From positions 62,001 through 126,000 of the forward strand of contig JAQUWL010000002.1 in assembly GCA_028692875.1 (NCBI GenBank): a DNA stretch of 64,000 nucleotides. Reading direction: 5' to 3'. The notes beneath the pieces are model-generated. The model was not told the origin of the DNA and ran no database searches. It saw only the letters and a program-made list of their open reading frames with translations. The stretch is from Sulfurospirillaceae bacterium (GTDB taxonomy: Bacteria; Campylobacterota; Campylobacteria; Campylobacterales; Sulfurospirillaceae). Each line of letters opens with the position of its first letter. Position 1 is the first letter of the stretch. Below, in pieces: positions 46,017 to 54,780 of this stretch. Made by a program: the position numbers and the translations under genes.

Positions 46017-47963
46017 CGCCACACTCCAAAGCTCATAGAGTTTTTTATCAATAAAAATTTTCACAACATCTGGGTTAAACTGCTTGCCTGCACAATTTTT
46101 TAGCTCATCAAGTGCGTCTTGTGTACTTTTTGATTTTGCATAAACCCTTTTGCCAACCATCGCATCATACGCATCTACAACGGATAACACTTTAGACAAA
46201 AACGGTATATCAGCCCCCTTAAGCCCTCTAGGATAGCCGTTTCCATCATGCCTCTCGTGGTGAGTTAATGATATCTCTGCAATATATGCTAGACGCGCAA
46301 CTGAACGCAATATGTTATACCCTGTCTCGCAATGTTTTGAAACTTTTTGAATATCATCTTTTGTAAGCTTTCTTTTTTTGGTCAAGATGGACTTGTCAAT
46401 AACAATATTTCCTACGTCATAGTAGGATAAAATATCTTTAAATTTTTCTATCTCCTCTATACCATAAGCGTTTGCAATAGGCTCAGCCAAATCCTTAAGG
46501 CCTCTTTTTCTATAGCCTATATTGTCGATATCTTCAACCATTTGGTCTATTAGGGCTTGCTTAAAAGCGTTACCTTTTAAAAGTTTGTCTTCATACATCT
46601 TCTCCTCTGCAGCCACAAACAAATCGCCTATATTTTGCTTTATATCAACTTTTGTTGCACATCCACAAGCTATGGACATTTGAATTTTGAGATTATGTTT
46701 TTTGGTAGATTTTTCAAGAACTCTAAGACAAAACGCCTCAGCATCTTTTTGTGAAGATTTGGGCAATAAAACCATAAATTCATCGCCACCCCACCTAGAG
46801 ACATTGTCATCCTCTCTACATGTAGACTTTAAAACATCGGCGAAAGCCTTAAGCAAAACATCACCTTCCATATGACCAAAAGCATCATTTGTAAGCTTAA
46901 GACCATTTACGTCAAACATAACAACACTTAAAGGCAAATTTCGTTTGCAATCCATTTTTTTAACTTGCTCTTCAAAAAACCTACGATTGTGAAGCCCTGT
47001 AAGTGCGTCATAATAGCTCAATTTCTCTATGGCTTTGTGCTGATTTTTAATCTCAGATATATCAAAAAAGATGGTAGCAAATCTATTTTTTTCAGGGCTG
47101 AAGACTTTTACCAAAAAATATTTCCCAATATCTTGAGAAAAATTTTCAATCATACGAGCCTCGCCACCAAGCGCCACCTCACCATAAGTTTTTATCCAAT
47201 GCTTCTCAAGCTTAGGCAAAACCTCCAAAGCTCTTCTGTAAACAATATCCTCTTTTTTAAGCCCCGTAAAATCTTCAAATGCCCTGTTTACATATAAAAA
47301 TCTATAATCTATCGCCTTTCCTAAGTCATCACAAATAATCTCATGCGAAGCAAATCCCTCTTGCATATTTTCCAATAATGCCCTTATCTCATCGTTGCTT
47401 TTTTGGAGTGATTTTCTAGCTTTTCTTAGCTCTGATGTCTTGCTAAACAAAAGATAGATGGCTAAAAATTGAGCCAAAACAAACGCAATCAAAACAATAA
47501 AAAATAGTCTTTTTCTCTGCTCAAGTTGCTCTTCTAGCTGTTTTTGAGAGGTTATGTCCTGAATAATTGAAAATAAAAATGTCTTACCATCACTCAAAAT
47601 AGGATAAGAGTAAACATCAACTGTTTTTATCTCGCCTGATTTTATTTTATGTTTAAAGATAAAATGATTTTTGCCTTGCTCTAGTGCCTCTTGACGCTCG
47701 TTTTCTACTTTTTCGTGGGACAATATATTGATATCTTGAATGTGCATTGATGTTATCTCGTCAAGCGAATATCCATAAAACGACAAAGCCGCTTTGTTAG
47801 CATGCTTAATCAATCCACCGTTTGGCTCAATCACTAACATAATAGAGCCGTGGTTTTGAAAAAGGTCGTTATAATCTATCTTTTTTTCAGAAAAAGAGCT
47901 AGATGCAAACAAAAAAAGGGTGGAAAATAAAAATACAACAAAAATTTTGCTTATACTTTTCAC
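46014..47963 (-). CDS. PAS-PAS-GGDEF-HD-GYP c-di-GMP signalling protein
   Basis: 649 residues. Signal-like start, a PAS domain (about 35-145), a membrane helix (LFFIVLIAFVLAQFLAIYLLF, about 152-172), a second PAS, then GGDEF with an intact RWGGDEFMVLLP (about 386-397) and a C-terminal HD-GYP. The GYP motif is intact (HHERHDGNGYP, about 565), but the HD position reads YYDVGN (about 513) in place of HD-x-GK. It can probably synthesise c-di-GMP; hydrolysis is doubtful. The PAS input outside the membrane suggests sensing of a periplasmic signal. Confidence 0.88.
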   Translation of the reverse strand: MKSISKIFVVFLFSTLFLFASSSFSEKKIDYNDLFQNHGSIMLVIEPNGGLIKHANKAALSFYGYSLDEITSMHIQDINILSHEKVENERQEALEQGKNHFIFKHKIKSGEIKTVDVYSYPILSDGKTFLFSIIQDITSQKQLEEQLEQRKRLFFIVLIAFVLAQFLAIYLLFSKTSELRKARKSLQKSNDEIRALLENMQEGFASHEIICDDLGKAIDYRFLYVNRAFEDFTGLKKEDIVYRRALEVLPKLEKHWIKTYGEVALGGEARMIENFSQDIGKYFLVKVFSPEKNRFATIFFDISEIKNQHKAIEKLSYYDALTGLHNRRFFEEQVKKMDCKRNLPLSVVMFDVNGLKLTNDAFGHMEGDVLLKAFADVLKSTCREDDNVSRWGGDEFMVLLPKSSQKDAEAFCLRVLEKSTKKHNLKIQMSIACGCATKVDIKQNIGDLFVAAEEKMYEDKLLKGNAFKQALIDQMVEDIDNIGYRKRGLKDLAEPIANAYGIEEIEKFKDILSYYDVGNIVIDKSILTKKRKLTKDDIQKVSKHCETGYNILRSVARLAYIAEISLTHHERHDGNGYPRGLKGADIPFLSKVLSVVDAYDAMVGKRVYAKSKSTQDALDELKNCAGKQFNPDVVKIFIDKKLYELWSVA

Positions 47964-48034
47964 ATCCTCCCCTATGATTTTTTTTGAACTTTAGAGCAAT
48001 TCTACGATATTTTTCGTCTATTTTTGCTAAAAAT

Positions 48035-49480
48035 CTAAATAGCAAAATCAGTATAATACTCTATCTGCTCTTTTGTCATAATGCGGATAAAGTTGGTGCT
48101 TCCTTCAACCCCAGCAGGAAAGCCCGCCGTGACGATATATTTTTTCTCTTTATCGACATATCCACCACTTACTCCTCTTTGAAGAGTGTCGGCTAGCATA
48201 ATGTTTAGATTGTTTTTTTCGATACTAAATATGGGCTCTATACCCCACGCTATCGTTAAAAAACGGGCTGTTTTCTCATCATGTGTAACCGCATAAATAT
48301 CTGGCTTGATTCTATATCTGCCCAATTTTTGAGAAGATTTTCCTGAGCCTGTTAGAGAAATAATGCCCGTAACATCAAGGTCTACCGCCAACTTTGCCGT
48401 AGCTGAAGAGATAATATCCGTATCGTCCATAAATACATATCTGTCAAATTTGTTATAAGGGTATATAGACTCTGTCTCTTTTATTGTATTTGCCATAACT
48501 TCGACTACATGTACAGGATTTTTGCCGATCGCACTCTCTTCTGAAAGCATTACCGCATCGGTTCCATCAAGAACTGCATTTGCAACGTCACTTATCTCTG
48601 CGCGCGTTGCCATCTCATTTTCAGCCATCGATAAAAGCATCTGCGTTGCGGTAATAACAGGCTTTGAGGCTATGTTTGCTTTGCGAATAATCTTCTTTTG
48701 AATACTTGGCACCTTATAGTAAGGTACCTCAATACCCAAATCCCCACGAGCAACCATAATGCCGTCACTTACAGAAATAATCTCGTCAATATTTTCAACA
48801 GCATCAAATTTTTCGATTTTTGCGAAAATATGTGACTTTGAGCCATGTGACGTCAAAATATCCCTAACTTGCAAAACATCTTTTGCGCTTTGTACAAACG
48901 AGACTGCTACAAAATCAATATCATTTTGTGCGCCCCACAACAAATCTTTTTTGTCTTTTTCGGTAATAACATCAATATTGATAACTGTATTTGGAAAATT
49001 TACACCTTTGTTTGATGACAACTTTCCACTGTTTTCTATTTGCGTTACAATCTCATTTTTGGCACTTATGACTTTTGCTCGGATGTTTCCATCGTACAGA
49101 TAGATATACTCGCCCTCTTTCATCATTTCTAAGATTTCTGGCTGATTTATACATAAAACATATTCGCTTTCGCCTATTTTTTTGCCAACAATAATCTCTT
49201 TAACAAATCTCACAGTATCGCCGGACTTAAGATAAAAATCCTCCTCAAGCTTGCCAACACGAATTTTTGGTCCGCAGATATCTTGCAATACGCCAACTTT
49301 TCTACCCGATATCTTTTCCGCTTCTCGAATTTTTTTAAGAGTAGAGAGATGATACTCATGAGTACCGTGGCTAAAATTTAAACGAAACACGTTTACGCCA
49401 GCATTTATAAGTCCCTCTAAAATTTCAATACTATCACTTGCTGGTCCAACAGTTGCTAAAATTTTTGTTTTCTTCTCCAT
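48035..49480 (-). CDS. pyk: Pyruvate kinase
   Basis: 481 residues. Makes pyruvate and ATP from phosphoenolpyruvate. MEKKTKILATVGPASDS start with AAGGAG six bases upstream; NVFRLNFSHGT, IFAKIEKFDAVENIDEII with the catalytic lysine, VARGDLGIEVPYYKVP and the TATQMLLSM motif are all present. The presence of Pyk suits sugar or glycogen use, or anaplerotic control, in an otherwise autotrophic lineage. One TACATGTA inside. Confidence 0.97.
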   Translation of the reverse strand: MEKKTKILATVGPASDSIEILEGLINAGVNVFRLNFSHGTHEYHLSTLKKIREAEKISGRKVGVLQDICGPKIRVGKLEEDFYLKSGDTVRFVKEIIVGKKIGESEYVLCINQPEILEMMKEGEYIYLYDGNIRAKVISAKNEIVTQIENSGKLSSNKGVNFPNTVINIDVITEKDKKDLLWGAQNDIDFVAVSFVQSAKDVLQVRDILTSHGSKSHIFAKIEKFDAVENIDEIISVSDGIMVARGDLGIEVPYYKVPSIQKKIIRKANIASKPVITATQMLLSMAENEMATRAEISDVANAVLDGTDAVMLSEESAIGKNPVHVVEVMANTIKETESIYPYNKFDRYVFMDDTDIISSATAKLAVDLDVTGIISLTGSGKSSQKLGRYRIKPDIYAVTHDEKTARFLTIAWGIEPIFSIEKNNLNIMLADTLQRGVSGGYVDKEKKYIVTAGFPAGVEGSTNFIRIMTKEQIEYYTDFAI

Positions 49481-49639
49481 ATATTTCTCCTTTTTTGGAA
49501 CATTATAGCTTGGAGTTATTACCAAATTAAAACTATAAACACTTCCTCATTAGTATAGCTTTTTGTTCATTCAACTAAAGTAAATTGTAGATAATGTAAA
49601 ATACCAAAATTTTATATATCTTAGGTTGCAAGCTTAAAC

Positions 49640-50683
49640 ATGCATACTATCCGCAATGAATTTCTAATTATCTCTGCCGAAAGTAGGCTAGGTGCAGATA
49701 AAATTTTTAAGCTCTCCAATCTCATTATGAGCTTTAAAGATACTATCGAAGCAAGAAAGCTCAAAGGCGTTTTTGTCTCTTTAAAATCAATTTCACTCAA
49801 GGATAAAACCTTAGAATTATCTAAACTAACATCTACGCTTGATAAAATCTCCCTTGACTTAAACACCCAGATAATAATTGGAGATTATTCAAAAGAGGTA
49901 TTTGAGATCCTAAAATCACTAACAAAAAAGACTCAACTAAAACTTTTTCAAAACATCGACTCAGCAACACTTTTTTTAAATCCAAAATCTTTTAAAACGG
50001 TTCAGAAAGTTTTGCTTTTTGACGAAGACAACGAAAACTGCGACAAGATATCTTCAGAACTCCGCAAAATAAATTGTATCATTGTTTACGCTAAAAATTT
50101 AGAGGATTTCAAGCAAAAAGCTCAAGACAAAAGCCACACGATAACACTTACTCAAAATGCTATCAACCTAAAAAAAAGCGAGTTTCAAGAGACACACAAA
50201 AGCTTGTCGCTAACCAAGGAAGTTATCCTTAATTTGCCTATTTTTGTCGATATCGCTGTAGAAACACTAACCATGGTCACATCAAAAAATGCCAGCAAAC
50301 TTAACCATGAAATCAGAAAATTTAATGAGAACCTGCCACAAGACTGCGTAAGCTCCATAATGTGTTTCAAGGGCGATTTGCAGGGGTGTTTTATACTATT
50401 ATTTCCAAGGCAAAGTGCTCTTTTTGCAACATCTGCAATGTTAAATGAGAAGGTTGACAATGCAAGCATCAACAGTGCAATGGACGCAATTGGAGAACTT
50501 TGCAATATTATTACCGGCAGTGTTAAGGCAAAACTTTCAGATAAAAATATCAAAGTTATTTTTGAGTTACCAAAAACCTTTGCTTCGCTTCAAAGTGCAA
50601 TGCTAAATATTCCGCAAAACAACGGTATTTGGATAACTATGAATCTTGAAAACAATCCATTTTATATATTTATAGCCAAATAA
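49640..50683 (+). CDS. Multidomain protein with C-terminal CheX domain
   Basis: 347 residues. The C-terminal part (about 195-347) is CheX/CheC-like, with GDLQGCFILLFPRQSALFATSAML and the D-x3-E-x2-N signature in DAIGELCNIITGSVKAKL, so CheY-P phosphatase activity is plausible. Residues about 118-165 look like a degenerate receiver (VQKVLLFDEDNENCDKISSEL), and the first 110 residues resemble a STAS-like alpha/beta domain. No strong ribosome-binding site. It converges with a DUF1566 gene. Confidence 0.72.
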   Translation: MHTIRNEFLIISAESRLGADKIFKLSNLIMSFKDTIEARKLKGVFVSLKSISLKDKTLELSKLTSTLDKISLDLNTQIIIGDYSKEVFEILKSLTKKTQLKLFQNIDSATLFLNPKSFKTVQKVLLFDEDNENCDKISSELRKINCIIVYAKNLEDFKQKAQDKSHTITLTQNAINLKKSEFQETHKSLSLTKEVILNLPIFVDIAVETLTMVTSKNASKLNHEIRKFNENLPQDCVSSIMCFKGDLQGCFILLFPRQSALFATSAMLNEKVDNASINSAMDAIGELCNIITGSVKAKLSDKNIKVIFELPKTFASLQSAMLNIPQNNGIWITMNLENNPFYIFIAK

Positions 50684-50690
50684 ACATCTG

Positions 50691-51110
50691 CTACTTGATT
50701 GTGCGAACACAACGATTTTGATTTTTTAGCTCTTTGGATAATGGCATAACGATACCCATTGACAAATTTACTGCGTCAATGTACTCTTTTTTTTGTGAAT
50801 TTTCAGTAGATGACCAATAAAATCCCTCATGAGAGTAGGCTAAGTATTGGTTCTGAAGATTTAAACCTCTTAGCTCTTCAACTGTTGGCAATCTCCAGTC
50901 TTTAAATCCTGCCAATTTTAGACCTTCGCAATATTTTTTTGCACCTTCCCATGATACTCTTGCCTCTTCAGCATAAGCATTGTCTTGCCATAACAAAGGT
51001 GCTTTTCTATCTTTAAACACACCAGAGTTGACATCTTTTTTTGCCGATGGAGCCGCTTGAGACACACTCGCCAAAAGAGCTACCACGCAAATCAAATAAG
51101 AAAACTTCAT
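50691..51110 (-). CDS. Exported DUF1566/Lcl-domain protein
   Basis: 139 residues. Signal peptide MKFSYLICVVALLASVSQA, then a C-terminal DUF1566 fold: APLLWQDN, AKKYCEGLKLAGFKDWRLPTVEELRGL, GFYWSSTEN and NRCVRTIK. The fold resembles C-type-lectin-like surface domains. AAAAGGGGA precedes the ATG. Function unknown; probably periplasmic or surface-exposed. Confidence 0.82.
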   Translation of the reverse strand: MKFSYLICVVALLASVSQAAPSAKKDVNSGVFKDRKAPLLWQDNAYAEEARVSWEGAKKYCEGLKLAGFKDWRLPTVEELRGLNLQNQYLAYSHEGFYWSSTENSQKKEYIDAVNLSMGIVMPLSKELKNQNRCVRTIK

Positions 51111-51179
51111 ACTTCCCCTTTTGCTAAAATAAATTGACGAGATTGTATCACATCAAAAGAAACAAAAATTAAATAAACT

Positions 51180-51863
51180 TTATATTTTTTGCATAACTAA
51201 AATAATTTTGTCTGCTTTTTGTGAAAAAAGAGAGAAAGGAATAGTCTTAATAAGTTTAAAATGTGGTGTTTTTTTAAATACTGACGTGTCGTGAAAATAC
51301 TGCAAAATAGTACCCTCCTCTTTGCGATACAAAGAGCCTTCCTGTTCAAAAAAAGTTATATCCGTTTTCAAAATCTTTTTTTCATAATTTGCATCGATGC
51401 ATAAAAAATTCTCCGAAGAATTGTGGCACATCACGCCTTGTGCCACCTCTTCAAAACCATATTGGCTGTTTATATCTGCTAAAAAATATCCATTTTTGCG
51501 AACTCTTTGTCCAACTTGTGAAAAAAAATCATCCAACTCTTCTGGCAAAATATAATTTAAAACATCAGCAACTGCACAAGCTACATCAAAGTTTTGCGAG
51601 ACTTCACAAAGCTCTTGAGCCCTAGCATTCACGCCAAGCTCGCATGCTCTTTTAACCATCTGAACACTTCTGTCAACTCCAAAGGCTTCATAGCCCTCCT
51701 CGCTCAAATGTTTCAAGAAAACACCATTTCCGCAACCAATATCCAAAATAGTCTTTACATGTAAAGGTTTTAAAAGTTTTAAATATCTCTCATAAAGCGT
51801 TTCATATGCTTCGTAAAAACCTATTAGAGGCTCTATTTTGGCATACAGATCAAGCGAACTCAT
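51180..51863 (-). CDS. SAM-dependent methyltransferase (class I)
   Basis: 227 residues. SAM-binding motif ILDIGCGNGVFLKHL (about 40-54), GVDRSVQMVKRA for the ribose-binding acid, and VACAVADVLNYIL. Substrate unknown; C-terminal beta strands resemble small-molecule or UbiE-like methyltransferases. It is 12 bases after the malate:quinone oxidoreductase gene and probably cotranscribed. One TACATGTA inside. Confidence 0.82.
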   Translation of the reverse strand: MSSLDLYAKIEPLIGFYEAYETLYERYLKLLKPLHVKTILDIGCGNGVFLKHLSEEGYEAFGVDRSVQMVKRACELGVNARAQELCEVSQNFDVACAVADVLNYILPEELDDFFSQVGQRVRKNGYFLADINSQYGFEEVAQGVMCHNSSENFLCIDANYEKKILKTDITFFEQEGSLYRKEEGTILQYFHDTSVFKKTPHFKLIKTIPFSLFSQKADKIILVMQKI

Positions 51864-51874
51864 CTTTTTACTCC

Positions 51875-53218
51875 CTATTCAACCAAATCCTCATCAAATG
51901 CTTTATGGTCAAATGTTTTTTGTAACTTTTCGCACACCAAAAGAGCATCTCTTTTTGCATTACCCAAACAACTCGTAGCTCCAGGGCTTGGTGTCATATT
52001 GAACAATATGCCAGTTTGCGGATTAATACTTGCTTCTCCTAGCATAAGTTTTTGATTTTTTTTGTCAATAACTTGCGGTCTAACACCGCCGAAACCATCA
52101 GCATATCTTATTTCGTCAAGTTGCAAAGAAGGTACAATTTTTCGTGCATCTTCTAGGAAAAACTTCTTGTTAAAGTATGGAATTTCAAACAAAAAGTTAC
52201 GCAAAGTATAGTTGCGAATATCACTATCGGTAAGCATATCATAAAAGACTTTCGCAACATTTTTATCAAAACTAAGTGTTTTTATAAAATCCACAACCGT
52301 ACTATTTCCGTGATATCTCTCAAGTTTTGGCAACGCCAATGCTGTTGGCCCAAACCTAGTATAACCATTTACCAAAATATCTGGATCGCCGTGAAGTGCT
52401 GCAAATGGAAGTTTTGGGTTTTGCACCATGTAGACTTTGCCATTGAGTATTTTTTTTGTAGTTAGGTAGAAACTTCCCGCTATTGGCAAACATCCATAAT
52501 CCAATCCATGCCCCATCTGATGAGCCAAATACAAAGAGTGTGCACCAGCATTGACCACAACGAAGTCCGCCGTAAACGTATCTTTGGAAGTTTGAACTAT
52601 ATGCATATCTCCAAGCTGCTGTATGCTGAGAACTTGTGAGCTTAAAAATACATCTGTGTCTTTATCTTTGATTTTAATAGCATTTTCAATTAGACTTTGA
52701 GCCATTGCACCAAAATCAACTGTTGTATATTGACCTTTTTCTACACCAACACCGATGATAGGCTCAGCTCGCTCATTGCCATTTTCATCAAATACAACCT
52801 TTGGCTCAATCTGCGCCAATTTGTCTTTTTCAAACACTTCTAAGTACGGATAAAGCTCTTTAAACTCTTCGTATCTAGCCCTCATGTAAGCCACTTCTTT
52901 CTCGCCAACACCAATAGCCATTTTTTGATGAGAAAACATAAATTTGTCTTGATATCCATACTGCAAACAATACTTCACAATCATATCAGCAGTATGTTTT
53001 ACTTTTTTCGCCTTATCTAGTGTGTAGTTAGTTTCTATGTCTCCAAAATGGATTGTTTGAGAGTTACATGTACCGTTAGAGTTTAGCGTTGCGATGCCGT
53101 CATATTTCTCGACAAGGGCGATTTTTTTAATATCTGTATACTTTGCGAGCTCATAAAAAAGAGCTGCTCCAGATATTCCGCCACCAATTACCAAAACATC
53201 ATAATGATTTTTTGTCAT
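51875..53218 (-). CDS. mqo: Malate:quinone oxidoreductase-type FAD protein
   Basis: 447 residues. N-terminal FAD site VLVIGGGISGAALFYELAKY, then TCNSQTIHFGDIETNYTLDKA, GVEKGQYTTVDFGAMAQS and a C-terminal SPGATSCLGNAKRDA. It matches the short Mqo-like proteins of this phylum (such as the H. pylori one, from memory) that pass electrons from malate to menaquinone at the inner membrane. A related FAD-dependent oxidoreductase cannot be excluded. One TACATGTA inside. Confidence 0.82.
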   Translation of the reverse strand: MTKNHYDVLVIGGGISGAALFYELAKYTDIKKIALVEKYDGIATLNSNGTCNSQTIHFGDIETNYTLDKAKKVKHTADMIVKYCLQYGYQDKFMFSHQKMAIGVGEKEVAYMRARYEEFKELYPYLEVFEKDKLAQIEPKVVFDENGNERAEPIIGVGVEKGQYTTVDFGAMAQSLIENAIKIKDKDTDVFLSSQVLSIQQLGDMHIVQTSKDTFTADFVVVNAGAHSLYLAHQMGHGLDYGCLPIAGSFYLTTKKILNGKVYMVQNPKLPFAALHGDPDILVNGYTRFGPTALALPKLERYHGNSTVVDFIKTLSFDKNVAKVFYDMLTDSDIRNYTLRNFLFEIPYFNKKFFLEDARKIVPSLQLDEIRYADGFGGVRPQVIDKKNQKLMLGEASINPQTGILFNMTPSPGATSCLGNAKRDALLVCEKLQKTFDHKAFDEDLVE

Positions 53219-53285
53219 ACGCTTCTTCCTTGTTGGATTTAGAGCGCATATTTTACCTTATTAACACAAATGCGTGATGTAAAAA

Positions 53286-53657
53286 TTATGTAACAGCTAT
53301 CGCCTCAATCTCTATCAATGCATTTTTTGGAAGTGTCTTTACAGCAACTGTGCTACGTGCTGGTTTGTGCGTGGCAAAAAAAGTACCGTAAACTTCATTA
53401 ACCACTGCAAAATCATTCATATCAGCCAGAAACAGTGTTGTTTTTACAACATTTTCAAGTCCAGCGCCAGCCTCTTTTAAGACTTGTGTTAGATTTTCAA
53501 GGACTTGAGCTGTCTGTTCTCTTATTCCTTTTTCTACAAAACCTCCATTTGGAGTTAATGCTATCTGTCCAGAAGTAAAGATGAAATTTCCAACTTTGAT
53601 AGCTTGTGAATAAGGTCCGATGGCACTAGGTGCTTTGTTTGTTGCGATATATTGCAT
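53286..53657 (-). CDS. ridA: RidA-family enamine/imine deaminase
   Basis: 123 residues. Family marks: [57 protein letters not shown] and the arginine in [22 protein letters not shown]. RidA clears reactive enamines such as 2-aminoacrylate made by PLP enzymes. It lies 19 bases downstream of dapE. Confidence 0.95.
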   Translation of the reverse strand: MQYIATNKAPSAIGPYSQAIKVGNFIFTSGQIALTPNGGFVEKGIREQTAQVLENLTQVLKEAGAGLENVVKTTLFLADMNDFAVVNEVYGTFFATHKPARSTVAVKTLPKNALIEIEAIAVT

Positions 53658-53676
53658 TGTTTATCCTTTTTGTGGT

Positions 53677-54780
53677 CTAAAATGAGTGAATAACTGCTTT
53701 AAAAACATCACTCAACTGCTCAACTTCTTTTATGGGGCATCTTTCGTTTCTTGCGTGAATAGTATCATTTACAACACCAAACTCCACTGTTCTAACTCCA
53801 AATTCCGCCAAAAATCGTGCATCACTAGTGCCTCCAGCAGTAGATGGCTGTGGCTCTTCACCTACTATCTGGCTTATTGCACTTGATAAAATTTTAACAA
53901 CCTTGGAGTCTTTTTGCGTCACAAAAGGCTGAGCTGTTTGAGAGAGGATAAGCTTAAATTCCAAACCCTCCAGCATCCCCTCAAGATACTTTTGAACATC
54001 TGCTTGAGCCGTCTTGGTCGAATTTCTTACATTGAACATCATCTTAAGATATCCTGGTGTTACATTGGTAACTTCCATACCACTTCTAATATCCGTTACA
54101 ATCAATTTACTAGGTGCAAAATTGTCATCACCTTTATCAAAACAGTGAGTTGTAAGCTCTCCCAAAAAAGGAGCTATCATATTTATACTATTGTGTGATT
54201 TTTCTGGATAAGCAGCATGCCCTTGCACACCAAATATTTCTAAAGTTCCATTGATGGAGCCTCTTCTTCCAATTTTAAAAACATCACCAAATCTCTTTTC
54301 GCTTGTAGGTTCAGCAACGATACAAAAATCTGGTAAAAAGTTCTTTTTTTTCAAGTAATGCAAAACCTCGATAGTCCCATGTTTTGCATCCCCCTCCTCA
54401 TCGCTAGTTAGCAAAATAGAAAGTGTTCCTCTAAACTCTTTTGCCTCTTTGCACGCATTTAAAAAAGCACATACTCCGCTTTTCATATCTTGTGCCCCTC
54501 TAGCAAAAACTATCCCATCTTTAACAACTGGTTCAAAAGGATTGCTATCCCATCCATCTCCAGCAGGAACAACATCAATATGTCCAGCAAAACATAGATG
54601 CTCGCCTTGCGAAAATGTTTTATACAAAAAAATATTTTTTGTGTTTTGCACATCCACTCTAATCGCACTAAAGCCAGCCATATACTCTTGAATAAACTCA
54701 AAAGCTCCATCATCATCAGGCGTGATGGACTTAAATCGCAAAAGTTTTAAAAAAAGCTCTTCACATGTTATTTTATTCAT
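53677..54780 (-). CDS. dapE: Succinyl-diaminopimelate desuccinylase
   Basis: 367 residues, zinc peptidase M20 family. Zinc ligands and catalytic residues: FAGHIDVVPAGDGWD, ARGAQDMKSGVCAFL, SDEEGDAKHGT, VAEPTSEKRFGDVFKIGRRGS and the C-terminal TSDARFL with EFGVVNDTIHARNE. It releases LL-diaminopimelate for lysine and peptidoglycan. The DapC-like aminotransferase of the same pathway is at 60.3 kb and MurC beside it. ATG overlaps the stop of the GGDEF-EAL gene. Confidence 0.95.
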   Translation of the reverse strand: MNKITCEELFLKLLRFKSITPDDDGAFEFIQEYMAGFSAIRVDVQNTKNIFLYKTFSQGEHLCFAGHIDVVPAGDGWDSNPFEPVVKDGIVFARGAQDMKSGVCAFLNACKEAKEFRGTLSILLTSDEEGDAKHGTIEVLHYLKKKNFLPDFCIVAEPTSEKRFGDVFKIGRRGSINGTLEIFGVQGHAAYPEKSHNSINMIAPFLGELTTHCFDKGDDNFAPSKLIVTDIRSGMEVTNVTPGYLKMMFNVRNSTKTAQADVQKYLEGMLEGLEFKLILSQTAQPFVTQKDSKVVKILSSAISQIVGEEPQPSTAGGTSDARFLAEFGVRTVEFGVVNDTIHARNERCPIKEVEQLSDVFKAVIHSF

